Assembly: GCF_008923725.1 (NCBI RefSeq)
Contig: NZ_WBPF01000016.1
Span: 712,468 to 776,467 of the forward strand
DNA from: Bacillus sp. CH140a_4T
Lineage (GTDB): Bacteria > Bacillota > Bacilli > Bacillales > Bacillaceae_G
Direction: 5' to 3'
Length of the DNA stretch: 64,000 nt
The notes beneath the pieces were generated by a model. The model ran no database searches. It saw only the letters and a list, made by a program, of their open reading frames with translations, and was not told where the DNA came from. Below are positions 10,425 to 20,340 of the stretch, piece after piece. The stretch's first letter is position 1; the number at the start of each line of letters is the position of its first letter. The translations under genes and the position numbers were made by a program.

Positions 10425-11099
10425 ATGTTAAATAAAATTTATGATTGGGTAGATGAAAGGTTAGATATTACACCAATATGGCGTGATATCGCCGATCATG
10501 AAGTACCTGAGCATGTTAACCCGGCGCATCACTTTTCTGCATTCGTCTACTGCTTTGGCGGACTTACCTTTTTCGTTACTGTAATTCAAATTTTGTCTGG
10601 AATGTTTTTAACGATGTATTATGTGCCTGATATTAAAAATGCTTGGGAATCGGTTTATTATTTACAAAATGAAGTTGCGTACGGACAAATCGTTCGTGGT
10701 ATGCACCACTGGGGTGCTAGTCTCGTAATTGTAATGATGTTTTTACATACACTTAGAGTTTTCTTCCAGGGTGCATATAAAAAGCCTCGTGAGCTAAACT
10801 GGATTGTTGGTGTTCTTATTTTCTTTGTTATGTTAGGTCTTGGTTTTACCGGATATTTATTACCGTGGGATATGAAAGCGTTATTTGCTACGAAAGTAGG
10901 GATTCAAATTGCAGAGCAAACGCCGCTTATTGGTCCTTATATTAAAACATTACTCGCTGGTCATTCCGAAATTGTTGGCGCTCAAACATTAACTCGCTTC
11001 TTTGCTATTCACGTCTTCTTCTTACCAGCAGCACTTCTAGGTTTAATGGCCTTCCACTTCATCATGATTCGCAAACAAGGTATTTCCGGTCCGCTATAA
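10425..11099 (+). CDS. qcrB: Menaquinol:cytochrome c reductase, cytochrome b subunit
   Basis: A 224-residue cytochrome b6-type protein with about four membrane helices that bind the two b haems. Histidines in GMHHWGAS (near residue 90) and in the helix with AIHVFFLP (near residue 200) fit the haem ligands; GFTGYLLPWD is a family motif. As in other Bacillus, the b subunit is split, the C-terminal half being fused to cytochrome c in QcrC. No intergenic bases separate it from qcrA. Confidence 0.95.
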   Translation: MLNKIYDWVDERLDITPIWRDIADHEVPEHVNPAHHFSAFVYCFGGLTFFVTVIQILSGMFLTMYYVPDIKNAWESVYYLQNEVAYGQIVRGMHHWGASLVIVMMFLHTLRVFFQGAYKKPRELNWIVGVLIFFVMLGLGFTGYLLPWDMKALFATKVGIQIAEQTPLIGPYIKTLLAGHSEIVGAQTLTRFFAIHVFFLPAALLGLMAFHFIMIRKQGISGPL

Positions 11100-11142
11100 G
11101 AGATTGCTAAATTAAAGGGGAAAGAACTAAAGGAGGGAGATT

Positions 11143-11910
11143 ATGCATCGCGGCAAAGGGATGAAGTTTGTAGGAGATTCTCGGGTACCGGTAGCTCGGA
11201 AACCAAATATTCCAAAAGACTATTCTGAATACCCAGGGAAAACAGAAGCATTTTGGCCAAACTTCTTGTTAAAAGAATGGATGGTTGGTGCAGTTTTTTT
11301 AATCGGTTATTTATGTTTAACAGTGGCGCATCCGTCACCGCTTGAGAGAATGGCGGATCCAACTGATGCCGGATATATACCACTTCCAGATTGGTATTTC
11401 TTATTCTTGTATCAGTTATTAAAGTATTCTTATGCTTCTGGCTCATTTACCGTAATTGGAGCGTTTATTATGCCAGGGATTGCGTTTGGCGCATTACTGT
11501 TAGCTCCATTTCTTGATCGAGGCCCAGAAAGACGTCCATTGAAGCGTCCTGTAGCAACTGGATTTATGCTTTTAGCAATTGCATCGATTATCTTTTTAAC
11601 TTGGGAATCTGTAGCACACCACGACTGGGAAGCTGCAAAAAAACAAGGAGCAATTGTAAAAACAGCACCAGTTGATAAAAATGATGATGGCTATAAATTA
11701 ATGCAAAAAAATACTTGTTTAACATGTCATGGTGACAATTTACAAGGCGGGGCAGCAGCACCGGCACTGCAAAACTTAACTTTAAAGCCAGAAGAAATTG
11801 CTAAAATTGCGAAAGACGGAAAAGGTTCAATGCCTAAAGGAATATTTAAAGGTACAGATGAGGAACTGAAGAAGCTTTCGGAATTTGTTGCAAAGTATAA
11901 TAAAAAATAA
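11143..11910 (+). CDS. qcrC: Menaquinol:cytochrome c reductase, cytochrome b/c fusion subunit
   Basis: The N-terminal half corresponds to the subunit IV part of cytochrome b (three membrane helices, with PLPDWYFLFLYQLLKY near residue 80). The C-terminal domain is a class I cytochrome c with the haem motif CLTCH at about residues 192-196 and an axial methionine probably in GSMPKG. This fusion is typical of Bacillus. The start has AAAGGAGGGAGA upstream. The operon ends at a strong terminator. Confidence 0.95.
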   Translation: MHRGKGMKFVGDSRVPVARKPNIPKDYSEYPGKTEAFWPNFLLKEWMVGAVFLIGYLCLTVAHPSPLERMADPTDAGYIPLPDWYFLFLYQLLKYSYASGSFTVIGAFIMPGIAFGALLLAPFLDRGPERRPLKRPVATGFMLLAIASIIFLTWESVAHHDWEAAKKQGAIVKTAPVDKNDDGYKLMQKNTCLTCHGDNLQGGAAAPALQNLTLKPEEIAKIAKDGKGSMPKGIFKGTDEELKKLSEFVAKYNKK

Positions 11911-11953
11911 TAAAAAGCTGACTACAAAGAAAATTGTAGTCAGCTTTTTATTT
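11911..11953 (+). terminator. Terminator of the qcr operon
   Basis: AAAAAGCTGACTAC pairs with GTAGTCAGCTTTTT around a 10-base loop. Confidence 0.93.
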
Positions 11954-12000
11954 TGATGAAAGAAAGTTTACTATATAATAGAGTAGAGTTTGAGAAAAGA

Positions 12001-12624
12001 ATGATTTTGTTTGAAAGGTGTTGGACATACAGCTTGGTTTACTTGTATGCAATGTTAAGACAACGCTCTGTATTATTATTTTTATTAGTTGTTAACATAT
12101 TAGGTACGATATACGGATTTATATGGTATGGAAATCAATTAAAAGAAACTTCACCTATATTTTGGCCGTTTGTACCCGATAGCCCGATGGCGAGTCTCTT
12201 TTTTGTCTTTGTTTTAATTGCTTTTTTAATAAAGAGAAATTGGGGATTAATAGAGGCGCTAGCGATTGTTACGTTAATAAAATATGGTATATGGGCTGTT
12301 GTTGTAAATGCAATTATGATCTATGTCAAAGGTCCTATTGGTCTTATCGGGTATATGTTAATGCTTTCGCATTTTGCCATGGCAGTACAAGCAGTGCTAT
12401 ATGCGCCGTTTTACCGTATAAAAAAATGGCACTTTGCGGTAGCGGCTATATGGACATTACATAATGATGCAATTGATTATTTATTTTGGCAAATGCCGAG
12501 ATATGGAATTATGCATTTGTTTGTAGGAGAAATTGGTTATTTTACGTTCTGGCTAAGTATTGCAGTGCTTTGTGTTACATATTATTATTGCTTACGTGAG
12601 AACCGAAAACAGTTTTCTTTATGA
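12001..12624 (+). CDS. ypjA: DUF1405 membrane protein YpjA
   Basis: Integral membrane protein with about five to six hydrophobic helices; function unknown. The motif NILGTIYGFIWYGNQL near the N-terminus and the segment PFVPDSP are typical of the family. The reading frame is open from 11953, but that codon lies right against the qcr terminator and has no RBS; the ATG at 12001 is preferred, although its RBS is also weak, and a start near 12037-12052 is possible. Position between qcrC and ypjB matches B. subtilis, except for the extra gene that follows. Confidence 0.75.
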   Translation: MILFERCWTYSLVYLYAMLRQRSVLLFLLVVNILGTIYGFIWYGNQLKETSPIFWPFVPDSPMASLFFVFVLIAFLIKRNWGLIEALAIVTLIKYGIWAVVVNAIMIYVKGPIGLIGYMLMLSHFAMAVQAVLYAPFYRIKKWHFAVAAIWTLHNDAIDYLFWQMPRYGIMHLFVGEIGYFTFWLSIAVLCVTYYYCLRENRKQFSL

Positions 12625-12641
12625 ACATTTAGGGGGAGAAA

Positions 12642-13328
12642 ATGAAGAAGAATAAGAGTGGTACAAAAATATTGGATCGATTGATTACGATAGTTGTTTC
12701 ATATAGCATAGCATTTTCTATATTTGCACTCGCAACAACAGCGGTTGTATACGGAAAATGGCTATATTATTTTGAAATTGATTTTTTAAACATTCCAGAT
12801 TTAGCGGATATGACGAAGGATGATATTAAAAGAAATTACGATGTACTTATCACATATTTATCGCCGTTTTATGATGGAGCATTGCGGTTGCCAACATTAG
12901 ATATGTCTACAAATGGACGTATTCATTTTGTAGATGTTAAAAATATTATAGTAAAGATTCAATATGTGATGTATGCGACCATTATGGTTGCAATAGTAGG
13001 TGGCATTTATTTATTAAAACAGAAAAATGAAAAGTTTTTACTACACGGATCAATTTTAACAATTATCTTTCCGATAGCGCTGATGCTACCCATTGCTATT
13101 AATTTTGAAAAGAGTTTTGTATTATTCCATAAGCTTTTATTCAGTAATGATTATTGGATGTTTGATATTGAAACGGATCCGATTATATTAATGTTACCAG
13201 AAGAATTCTTTATGCATGCTGCATGTGCTATTTTATTATTTATTTTATGCGGCAGCATACTTTGTTACAGCTTGTATAGATATTTCGTAAAAAAGAAAAG
13301 GATTTCAAAGGAAAAATTCTCTGTTTAA
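12642..13328 (+). CDS. DUF1461/TIGR01906 family membrane protein
   Basis: 228 residues, with an N-terminal helix (residues 12-40), a large extracytoplasmic loop with LSPFYDGALRLPTLDMS, then two or three further helices and a basic C-terminal tail. This is the layout of the TIGR01906 family of membrane proteins of unknown function. The start has TTAGGGGGAGAA directly upstream. It is absent at this position in B. subtilis, so it is an insertion between ypjA and ypjB. Confidence 0.7.
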   Translation: MKKNKSGTKILDRLITIVVSYSIAFSIFALATTAVVYGKWLYYFEIDFLNIPDLADMTKDDIKRNYDVLITYLSPFYDGALRLPTLDMSTNGRIHFVDVKNIIVKIQYVMYATIMVAIVGGIYLLKQKNEKFLLHGSILTIIFPIALMLPIAINFEKSFVLFHKLLFSNDYWMFDIETDPIILMLPEEFFMHAACAILLFILCGSILCYSLYRYFVKKKRISKEKFSV

Positions 13329-13341
13329 AGAGAATTTTTTT
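13312..13341 (+). terminator. Terminator after the DUF1461 gene
   Basis: AAAAATTCTCT / AGAGAATTTTTTT hairpin that overlaps the end of the gene. Confidence 0.75.
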
Positions 13342-13435
13342 GTTTGTAAAACGATAATATATTTTTCAGTCCAGTTCTGTTCTATTCTTGTCCAAATTAA
13401 CATATTTTGTACTAGTAGTTATAGGGGGGACCGTG

Positions 13436-14224
13436 ATGAAGAGAACATTAATTGGATTGATAGCATTTCTAATTATAATGTTTCCGTTACGTATATATGC
13501 TGAAGAGTGGAGTGAACTAACAGGGTTGTTAGACGACTCATTACAATTAGTGAAGCGTAATGAAGATGAAAAAGCAGTACAAGTATTACAACATTTCTCG
13601 GAGCAGTTTGTCATAAAGGGGAATGAAAAGAAGCAAGAAGTAACGCCAGATCAAGTTAGAGTTATTTCGTTAGCTTACGACAGGGCGAAACAATCTCTCG
13701 CGGAAGAAGCTGTAAGTAAACAAGTTAAAATTGATAATGTGTTAGCCCTGCAGCTCGCTGTTGATGCACAAGTATCGAAGTATCAACCACTTTGGATGGA
13801 AAGAGAAAGAAAAGTAATGGGTGCCTTTTCTCAAATGGAAAAAGCGATGAAAAAAGAAGATACAGGACAGTTTCAGCAAACGTTAAACACATTTTTACAT
13901 GAATTTAACATTATTTATCCAAGCTTAATGATCGCCCTGCCAGAAAATGAAGTGCAACGTGTAAACGCCCATTTATCTTATTTGGATGAATTTCGTAACG
14001 TTATGTTAAATACGAAAGGGGGACAAATGCAAGTAGGAATCATTAAAGGAGATTTGCAAAAAATATTTCACACAGTAAAAAAAGATGAAATTGCACCCTC
14101 ACTCATTTGGTTTATGACAATTACTGGAGGTCTTATTCTATTCACATTAACTTATGTTGGATGGAGAAAGTATAAAGGAGAGAGAGAAAAAAGAAAAGGG
14201 AATGTACACTCTAAGAATAGGTAA
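13436..14224 (+). CDS. ypjB: Sporulation protein YpjB
   Basis: 262 residues with a signal peptide (residues 1-23, ending RIYAEE), an alpha-helical outside domain and one C-terminal membrane helix (ITGGLILFTLTYVG) with a short basic tail: a bitopic membrane protein. The ATG at 13436 has AGGGGGGA (13423-13430) five bases upstream; earlier in-frame codons lack a Shine-Dalgarno. Related proteins in Bacillus are linked to sporulation; the biochemical role is unknown. Confidence 0.8.
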   Translation: MKRTLIGLIAFLIIMFPLRIYAEEWSELTGLLDDSLQLVKRNEDEKAVQVLQHFSEQFVIKGNEKKQEVTPDQVRVISLAYDRAKQSLAEEAVSKQVKIDNVLALQLAVDAQVSKYQPLWMERERKVMGAFSQMEKAMKKEDTGQFQQTLNTFLHEFNIIYPSLMIALPENEVQRVNAHLSYLDEFRNVMLNTKGGQMQVGIIKGDLQKIFHTVKKDEIAPSLIWFMTITGGLILFTLTYVGWRKYKGEREKRKGNVHSKNR

Positions 14225-14261
14225 TGCAATAAATAAAGATACGGATTGGAAGGTTTATTCA

Positions 14262-14290
14262 TTGACAATGGTGGCAGAAGAAAATAGAAT
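14262..14290 (+). promoter_or_regulatory. Strong sigma-A promoter of the yugP-like gene
   Basis: TTGACA (14262-14267) and TAGAAT (14285-14290) are exactly 17 bases apart, ending 38 bases before the likely start codon. Confidence 0.8.
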
Positions 14291-14328
14291 GAGAAGTACT
14301 ATAATTAAAACTTCAATGGAGGTTCATG

Positions 14329-15009
14329 ATGTTTTATTTAATTTACTTCGCGATCATTTTGATCATACCGTTGTATGCACAGTCAAGAGTACGTAGTGCT
14401 TATAGCAAGTATTCACAAGTTTATTCAACATCAGGTATGACAGGAGCGGAAGTGGCTCGAAAAATTTTAGATGAAAATGGATTATACAACGTAGCTGTAG
14501 AAGAAACACCAGGTCATTTATCAGACCATTATGATCCAACTGCCAAAACAGTTCGATTATCAACAGATAACTATTACGGTCATTCAGTTGCTGGTACAGC
14601 AGTTGCAGCACACGAAGTAGGACACGCAATTCAAGATGCAAAAGATTATAACTTTATGCGTATTCGTCATTCGTTAGTTCCTGTGGCGAATTTTGGATCG
14701 AATATATCATGGGTATTTATTATGATTGGTATATTTGCGACAATGTCAAAACTATTGTTATTAGGAATTATTTTAATGGCAGCAGGTGTTGTGTTCCAAC
14801 TCGTTACATTACCGGTTGAGTTTGATGCATCAAAGCGTGCAATGCAACAAATTGAAGCGTTAGGTATCGTATCAACAGATGAATATGGCCAAGCTCGTAA
14901 AGTATTAAATGCGGCAGCATTAACATATGTAGCAGCTGCAGCTGTAGCGGTATTTGAATTATTACGTCTCGTATTAATGTATACTGGTATGCAGCGTAGC
15001 GACGACTAA
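14329..15009 (+). CDS. Zinc metallopeptidase of the YugP family
   Basis: A 226-residue membrane protein with the zinc site HEVGH in AAHEVGHAIQDA (about residue 92), a short hydrophobic N-terminus and three helices in the C-terminal half. The family is a membrane-embedded gluzincin of unknown substrate; B. subtilis YugP is the relative I recognise. Two adjacent ATGs exist at 14326 and 14329; GGAGG at 14318-14322 spaces better to the second. It has its own sigma-A promoter and terminator, so it is monocistronic. Confidence 0.85.
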   Translation: MFYLIYFAIILIIPLYAQSRVRSAYSKYSQVYSTSGMTGAEVARKILDENGLYNVAVEETPGHLSDHYDPTAKTVRLSTDNYYGHSVAGTAVAAHEVGHAIQDAKDYNFMRIRHSLVPVANFGSNISWVFIMIGIFATMSKLLLLGIILMAAGVVFQLVTLPVEFDASKRAMQQIEALGIVSTDEYGQARKVLNAAALTYVAAAAVAVFELLRLVLMYTGMQRSDD

Positions 15010-15037
15010 AGACTATCAATTTTGATAGTCTTTTTTG
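15008..15037 (+). terminator. Terminator after the yugP-like gene
   Basis: AAAGACTATCAA pairs with TTGATAGTCTTTTTT. Confidence 0.92.
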
Positions 15038-15109
15038 TTTTGTGGATTGAATTATATAATGTATTACAAATAGAAATAATAGAAGTAATGCGGAAAGGCG
15101 GTGGGGGAA

Positions 15110-15751
15110 ATGAAATATCCAAGCCATTTAGTAAAACAAGTGAAGGAACGTAGTGCTCCTTATCAGCTTGAAGGCTTTTTAAGTGGACAAGGTCCTGAAA
15201 ATCCCAAATTTATGTTGCTAGGAGAAGCACCTGGTGAAACAGAAATTCATAATGGAATTCCGTTTAGCGGGAGAGCGGGAAAACAATTAATGGTTTTTTT
15301 AGAACGGATTGATGTTACGAGGGAAGAAGTATATATTACGAGCGCTGTTCGGAGTAGACCGTATAAGTGGCGAGAGAAAAAAGAAAGAAATGGTGAAATC
15401 ATACAGAAAAAGTATAATAGAACGCCAAATCAAGGAGAAATACTCGCTCATGCGCCTTTGTTAGATTATGAATTAGAGAAAATAAACCCGAAGCTTATCG
15501 TCACGCTGGGGAATATTGGTCTTCAGCGTTTAACAGGAAAAAATAAAAAAATCACAGATGTACACGGACAATTATTAAAACAGCCCATTCAAAAATTAAA
15601 GAATATGCAAAGTGCAGCGTTTACATGGTCAGAGGAAGAATATCATATTTTCCCGACCTTTCATCCTGCTTCCATTTTTTGTAATCGGAGTTTATTGGAG
15701 CTTATTTATGAGGATTTAGAGAAACTTAAAAAATATGTAATAAAAAACTAG
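15110..15751 (+). CDS. Uracil-DNA glycosylase superfamily protein
   Basis: About 213 residues. It shows the family 4/5-like motif 1 LGEAPGETE at about residues 36-44, PFSGRAGKQL next to it, and an HPAS motif 3 near residue 180 in FPTFHPASIF. These suggest excision of damaged bases from DNA or a related nucleotide activity. Family 4 enzymes carry four cysteines for an iron-sulfur cluster; this protein has only one cysteine, so no cluster can form. The start is either ATG 15110 or the in-frame GTG 15101. There is no counterpart at this place in B. subtilis. Confidence 0.75.
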   Translation: MKYPSHLVKQVKERSAPYQLEGFLSGQGPENPKFMLLGEAPGETEIHNGIPFSGRAGKQLMVFLERIDVTREEVYITSAVRSRPYKWREKKERNGEIIQKKYNRTPNQGEILAHAPLLDYELEKINPKLIVTLGNIGLQRLTGKNKKITDVHGQLLKQPIQKLKNMQSAAFTWSEEEYHIFPTFHPASIFCNRSLLELIYEDLEKLKKYVIKN

Positions 15752-15774
15752 AAAAGCTAGAGGGCTTTTCTAGT
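15741..15774 (-). terminator. Terminator of ypjC
   Basis: The stem AACTAGAAAAGC / GCTTTTCTAGTT lies between two convergent genes. Only the minus strand has a following T-run, so it mainly serves ypjC. Confidence 0.75.
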
Positions 15775-15779
15775 TGCGT

Positions 15780-16661
15780 TTATGTATGTAACGGATTTTT
15801 ATTTTCATCTAATGTAAAACCTTCACCAACTACATCATGTACGTCACTTACAGCAACGAAGGCATGAGGATCTACAGAAGTAATAATATTTTTTAATTTC
15901 ACGATTTCATTTTTAGCAACAACACAATACAATACGTTCCGTTCCACTTTTGTATATGATCCAACAGCTTTTAAAAAGGTTGCTCCGCGCTCCATATCAG
16001 ATAAAATTTTGGCAGCAATTTCATCGTTCTTATCTGAGATAATAGTTGCGCCTTTTGCCGCATAGGCTCCTTCTTGCATAAAATCAATAACTTTCGCCCC
16101 GATAAAAACAGCAACTAACGTATACATGCCCTCGCGATATGATAAATAGGTAAGAATAGAGACAATAATGACGATAGCATCGAACATAAACATCGTTTTC
16201 CCCATACTCCAGCCAACATATTTATGAGCGAGTCTCGCGATAATATCTACACCGCCAGTAGTCCCGCCATATTTAAATATGATCCCAAGACCAATACCGA
16301 TAAATGCCCCGGCGAATAAAGCTGCGAGTGTCATATCATTTTGTAAGTTTAAATGTAGGTTAAGAACTTCGTAACGTTGAAAAATCCATAGAAATAAAGA
16401 TACGCTAAATGTGCCGATTAGCGTATAGATAAACGTCGTTCTTCCAAGTAACTTCCAACCAATAAAAAATATAGGGATATTTAAAATTAAGTTTGAATAA
16501 GAGGGATCAAACTTAAATAGAAAATACAATAATAGTGTAATACCGGTAAATCCACCTTCTGCAAGGTGATTTTCAATATTGATATTCACAATACCGAAAG
16601 AAAAAATAGCGGAACCGATTAAAATGAAAATGATATTTCGAATCTTCAAATTTGATGTCAT
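15780..16661 (-). CDS. ypjC: YitT family membrane protein YpjC
   Basis: 293 residues: five or six membrane helices in the first two thirds (DUF161/YitT) followed by a soluble C-terminal DUF2179 domain (about residues 205-285). A glycine-rich KYGGTTGGVDIIAR segment near residue 130 is typical. The transported substrate, if any, is unknown. The gene is on the minus strand inside the otherwise plus-strand ypj cluster, as in B. subtilis. Confidence 0.88.
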   Translation of the reverse strand: MTSNLKIRNIIFILIGSAIFSFGIVNINIENHLAEGGFTGITLLLYFLFKFDPSYSNLILNIPIFFIGWKLLGRTTFIYTLIGTFSVSLFLWIFQRYEVLNLHLNLQNDMTLAALFAGAFIGIGLGIIFKYGGTTGGVDIIARLAHKYVGWSMGKTMFMFDAIVIIVSILTYLSYREGMYTLVAVFIGAKVIDFMQEGAYAAKGATIISDKNDEIAAKILSDMERGATFLKAVGSYTKVERNVLYCVVAKNEIVKLKNIITSVDPHAFVAVSDVHDVVGEGFTLDENKNPLHT

Positions 16662-16750
16662 ATAGAAATCCCCCTAATTATGTAGATTGCATTGCTCCGC
16701 TGATACGGTAAAACATAATGATAAGTAATTTCTAGTTGTTAGTAAAAATA

Positions 16751-16823
16751 GTGCAGGCTGTAAAAACCCGATTGGTTCAACTAATCTTTTGTAAAAAACG
16801 CAAAAGAAAGTTTCACTTTATTA
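16751..16823 (-). repeat. Degenerate bcr1-like repeat
   Basis: Read on the minus strand it begins AATAAAGTGAAACTTT and contains ACCAATCGGGTTTTTAC, both shared with the full copy at 37141-37298. The central part is diverged. It lies between ypjC and ypjD, where no gene is seen from 16662 to 16930. Confidence 0.55.
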
Positions 16824-16930
16824 TAGTCTATCCAAAAAAGGGTCGCAAATAGGTGTTTGGCGGGGAATAATATTTGTCAAATCGCGATGAATTGGCTAAC
16901 ATGAAAGAGGAAGGATTAGAGGTGAATTGT

Positions 16931-17272
16931 ATGGAAGCAAAAACGATGAAGGATATGCAGAAAGAAGTAGATGCATATATTGGTCAGTTTAAAGAAGGTT
17001 ATTTCAGTCCACTTGCAATGATGGCTCGTTTAACGGAAGAAATGGGGGAGCTTGCAAGGGAGGTTAATCATTATTATGGTGAGAAACCGAAGAAAACAAC
17101 TGAAACAGAACGTAGTATTGAAGAAGAGCTTGGAGATGTATTATTTGTTATGATTTGTATGGCAAATAGTTTAAATATTGATTTAGAAACAGCACATAAC
17201 ATTGTAATGAATAAATTTAATACTCGCGATAAAGATCGCTGGACACGTATTGATGAGGGAGAGAAAGAATAA
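16931..17272 (+). CDS. ypjD: MazG-like nucleotide pyrophosphohydrolase YpjD
   Basis: 113 residues. The all-alpha NTP-PPase metal site is visible as [12 protein letters not shown] (about residues 36-47) and [13 protein letters not shown] (about 66-78), the EExxE and ExxD pattern of the MazG family. It probably hydrolyses non-canonical NTPs. The ATG at 16931 has AGAGGTGA upstream, which favours it over the frame opening at 16874. The stop overlaps the dapB start (TAATG), indicating coupling. Confidence 0.88.
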   Translation: MEAKTMKDMQKEVDAYIGQFKEGYFSPLAMMARLTEEMGELAREVNHYYGEKPKKTTETERSIEEELGDVLFVMICMANSLNIDLETAHNIVMNKFNTRDKDRWTRIDEGEKE

Positions 17273-18072
17273 TGAAAGAAATTAAAGTAATTATCGCTGG
17301 ACCAAGAGGACGTATGGGACATGAAGCAGTTCTTCTTATGGAAAGAACGGAACATTTTAATTTAGTAGCAGCAGTTGATTATAAGCATGGCGGAGAGAAA
17401 ATCTCTGATTTACCGGGCATGCCAGCGCTAGATGCACCTATTTACGCAGATTTACATACTTGTTTAGATGAAGTAGAAGCAGATGTGTTGTTAGATTTAA
17501 CAACGCCAGAAGTTGGAAAACAACACGTTACACTTGCAGTTGAGCGTGGACTTCGTTCTGTTATTGGTACAACTGGATTTACAGAAGAAGAACTAAAGCA
17601 ATTAACAGAGAATGCGAAAGAAAAAGCAGTAGGAACTATTATCGCTCCAAACTTTGCAATTGGTGCAGTTCTTATGATGAAATTCTCACAAATGGCAGCG
17701 AAGTACTTCCAAGATGTTGAAGTAATTGAATTGCATCATGATCAAAAATTAGATGCGCCATCTGGTACAGCTGTAAAAACAGTAGAATTAATTCGTCAAA
17801 ACCGTGAATCAAAGCAGCAAGGTCATCCAAATGAAGTAGAGCAACTAGAAGGTGCTCGTGGTGCAAATGTAGACGGCATTCACATTCATAGTGTACGTTT
17901 ACCAGGACTTATTGCACACCAAGAAGTAATGTTTGGTGGAGATGGACAAATGTTAACGGTTCGCCATGATTCATTCAATCGTGCATCATTTATGTCTGGT
18001 GTAAAACTATCAATTGAGACAGTAATGAATCTAGATCATCTTGTGTACGGTTTAGAAAACATTATCGACTAA
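17272..18072 (+). CDS. dapB: 4-hydroxy-tetrahydrodipicolinate reductase
   Basis: NAD(P)H-dependent step in the lysine/diaminopimelate/dipicolinate branch. The N-terminal dinucleotide motif is [12 protein letters not shown] (about residues 9-20), and the substrate motif [15 protein letters not shown] lies near residue 155. 266 residues is normal. It overlaps ypjD by one base and starts the run dapB-mgsA-bshB1-bshA-cca-birA with short gaps or overlaps, so it is likely one long operon. Confidence 0.97.
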   Translation: MKEIKVIIAGPRGRMGHEAVLLMERTEHFNLVAAVDYKHGGEKISDLPGMPALDAPIYADLHTCLDEVEADVLLDLTTPEVGKQHVTLAVERGLRSVIGTTGFTEEELKQLTENAKEKAVGTIIAPNFAIGAVLMMKFSQMAAKYFQDVEVIELHHDQKLDAPSGTAVKTVELIRQNRESKQQGHPNEVEQLEGARGANVDGIHIHSVRLPGLIAHQEVMFGGDGQMLTVRHDSFNRASFMSGVKLSIETVMNLDHLVYGLENIID

Positions 18073-18086
18073 AGGGGAGACAACGG

Positions 18087-18482
18087 ATGAAAATTGCCTT
18101 AATTGCACATGACAAAAAGAAAAATGACATGGTTTCGTTTGCATACGCATATAAACCAATTTTTGAACAACATGAATTATTTGCAACAGGAACGACAGGA
18201 CTTCGTATTATGGAGGCAACTGGTTTAGTTGTAACAAGATATCAATCGGGTCCTCTTGGTGGCGATCAAGAAATTGGTGCCATGATTGCAAAAAACGATA
18301 TGGATATGGTGATTTTTTTCCGAGATCCACTAACTGCTCAGCCGCATGAACCAGATGTAAATGCATTACTTCGTTTATGTGATGTATATGCGATTCCACT
18401 TGCAACAAATATGGCAAGTGCTGAAATGTTAATGCACGCATTAGAGCGAGGAGATTTAGATTACCGCAAGTTTAGAAAATGA
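18087..18482 (+). CDS. mgsA: Methylglyoxal synthase
   Basis: Converts dihydroxyacetone phosphate to methylglyoxal, a bypass of lower glycolysis. 131 residues, with the phosphate-binding TGTTGLRI (about residue 34) and [12 protein letters not shown] (about residue 54). AAAGGGGAGA precedes the start. Its neighbour bacillithiol genes make sense because bacillithiol helps detoxify methylglyoxal. Confidence 0.96.
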   Translation: MKIALIAHDKKKNDMVSFAYAYKPIFEQHELFATGTTGLRIMEATGLVVTRYQSGPLGGDQEIGAMIAKNDMDMVIFFRDPLTAQPHEPDVNALLRLCDVYAIPLATNMASAEMLMHALERGDLDYRKFRK

Positions 18483-18493
18483 GGGGAACAATT

Positions 18494-19198
18494 ATGAGTG
18501 GATTACATATATTAGCGTTTGGTGCTCATGCCGATGATGTTGAAATCGGCATGGCTGGTACCATTGCTAAATATACGAAGCAAGGGTATGAAGTAGGTAT
18601 TTGTGATTTAACAGAAGCTGATCTTTCTTCTAATGGAACAATAGAGTTAAGAAAAGAAGAAGCTAAGGCGGCAGCTCGTATAATGGGAGTAAAAACGAGA
18701 CTAAATTTAGCGATGCCAGACCGTGGTTTGTATATGAAAGAAGAATATATACGTGAAATTGTAAAGGTGATTCGTACATATAAACCAAAACTAGTTTTTG
18801 CGCCGTATTATGAAGATCGTCATCCAGATCATGCAAATTGTGCAAAACTTGTGGAAGAAGCTATTTTTTCAGCGGGAATTCGTAAATATATGCCAGAGGT
18901 TCCACCACATCGTGTGGAGTCTTTTTATCATTATATGATTAATGGTTTTCATAAACCGAATTTTTGTATAGATATAAGTGAGTGCCTTTCTATAAAAGTG
19001 GAAGCGTTAGAAGCGTATGAAAGTCAGTTCTCAACAGGGAGTGATGGTGTGAAAACACCGTTAACAGAAGGTTACGTTGAAACTGTGGTTGCTCGTGAGA
19101 AAATGTTTGGAAAAGAAGTTGGAGTTTTATATGCCGAGGGATTTATGAGTAAGAAACCGGTTTTATTACATGCTGATTTAATAGGGGGATGTAAATGA
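18494..19198 (+). CDS. bshB1: N-acetylglucosaminyl-malate deacetylase (bacillithiol)
   Basis: Second step of bacillithiol synthesis: removes the acetyl group from GlcNAc-malate. The zinc motif [11 protein letters not shown] at about residues 10-20 and DRHPDHANC near residue 110 are those of the LmbE/PIG-L family. The ATG at 18494 has GAGGGGAA upstream; the in-frame ATG at 18479 lies within the end of mgsA. It overlaps bshA by four bases (ATGA). Confidence 0.95.
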   Translation: MSGLHILAFGAHADDVEIGMAGTIAKYTKQGYEVGICDLTEADLSSNGTIELRKEEAKAAARIMGVKTRLNLAMPDRGLYMKEEYIREIVKVIRTYKPKLVFAPYYEDRHPDHANCAKLVEEAIFSAGIRKYMPEVPPHRVESFYHYMINGFHKPNFCIDISECLSIKVEALEAYESQFSTGSDGVKTPLTEGYVETVVAREKMFGKEVGVLYAEGFMSKKPVLLHADLIGGCK

Positions 19199-20340
19199 AA
19201 TTAAAAATAGGTATTACATGTTATCCTTCTGTAGGTGGTTCTGGAGTTGTTGGAACAGAATTAGGAAAGCAATTAGCGGAACGCGGGCATGAAATTCATT
19301 TTATTACATCGGGTTTACCATTCCGCTTAAATAAAGTGTATCCAAACATTTATTTTCATGAAGTGACGGTAAATCAATACTCTGTATTTCAATATCCACC
19401 ATACGATTTAGCGTTAGCGAGTAAAATGGCTGAGGTTGCACAAAGAGAAAACCTAGATATTTTACATGTGCATTACGCAATACCACATGCAATTTGTGCT
19501 TATTTAGCAAAACAAATGATTGGAGAGCGTATTAAAATTGTTACAACCTTGCATGGAACAGATATTACTGTGTTAGGTTCCGACCCTTCGTTAAATAATT
19601 TAATTCGTTTTGGTATTGAGCAATCTGATGTTGTGACGGCTGTCTCGCATTCATTAATTAATGAAACGCATGAGCTAGTCAAACCAAATAAAGACATTCA
19701 AACGGTATATAATTTTATAGACGAACGTGTATATTTCAAGCGTGATATGTCTCAATTAAAGAAAGAATACGGTATAAGTGAGAGTGAAAAGATACTCATT
19801 CACATTTCAAATTTCCGTAAAGTGAAACGCGTGCAAGATGTTGTTCAGGCATTTGCTAAAATTGTTACAGAAGTAGATGCGAAGTTGCTTCTTGTAGGAG
19901 ATGGACCAGAATTTTGCACGATTTTACAGTTAGTGAAAAATCTACATATTGAAGATCGCGTCTTATTCTTAGGGAAGCAAGATAATGTTGCAGAGCTACT
20001 TGCGATGAGTGATTTAATGTTGCTTCTATCAGAGAAGGAGAGTTTTGGTCTTGTTTTATTAGAAGCGATGGCGTGTGGTGTACCTTGTATCGGAACAAGG
20101 GTTGGGGGTATTCCAGAAGTCATTCAACATGGTGAAACAGGATATTTATGTGAAGTTGGTGATCCAACAGGAGTGGCAAATCAAGCCATTCAGCTATTAA
20201 AGAATGAAGAACTTCACCGTAATATGGGAGAGCGAGCAAGAGCAAGTGTTTACGAGCAGTTCCGCTCTGAAAAAATCGTCTCACAATATGAAACGATTTA
20301 CTATGATGTACTAAGGGATGAAAAAAATGGAAAGATTTAA
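19195..20340 (+). CDS. bshA: N-acetyl-alpha-D-glucosaminyl L-malate synthase (bacillithiol)
   Basis: First step of bacillithiol synthesis: a GT-B, family 4 glycosyltransferase that joins UDP-GlcNAc to L-malate. The C-terminal UDP-sugar site [19 protein letters not shown] (about residue 279) includes the E-x7-E motif, and [11 protein letters not shown] is near the N-terminus. 381 residues. It starts inside the bshB1 stop (ATGA) and its end overlaps cca. Confidence 0.95.
   Translation: MKLKIGITCYPSVGGSGVVGTELGKQLAERGHEIHFITSGLPFRLNKVYPNIYFHEVTVNQYSVFQYPPYDLALASKMAEVAQRENLDILHVHYAIPHAICAYLAKQMIGERIKIVTTLHGTDITVLGSDPSLNNLIRFGIEQSDVVTAVSHSLINETHELVKPNKDIQTVYNFIDERVYFKRDMSQLKKEYGISESEKILIHISNFRKVKRVQDVVQAFAKIVTEVDAKLLLVGDGPEFCTILQLVKNLHIEDRVLFLGKQDNVAELLAMSDLMLLLSEKESFGLVLLEAMACGVPCIGTRVGGIPEVIQHGETGYLCEVGDPTGVANQAIQLLKNEELHRNMGERARASVYEQFRSEKIVSQYETIYYDVLRDEKNGKI

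Noticed and set aside
14154-14396. 80-residue frame between ypjB and the yugP-like gene
   Set aside because: It overlaps both genes and the TTGACA-N17-TAGAAT promoter.
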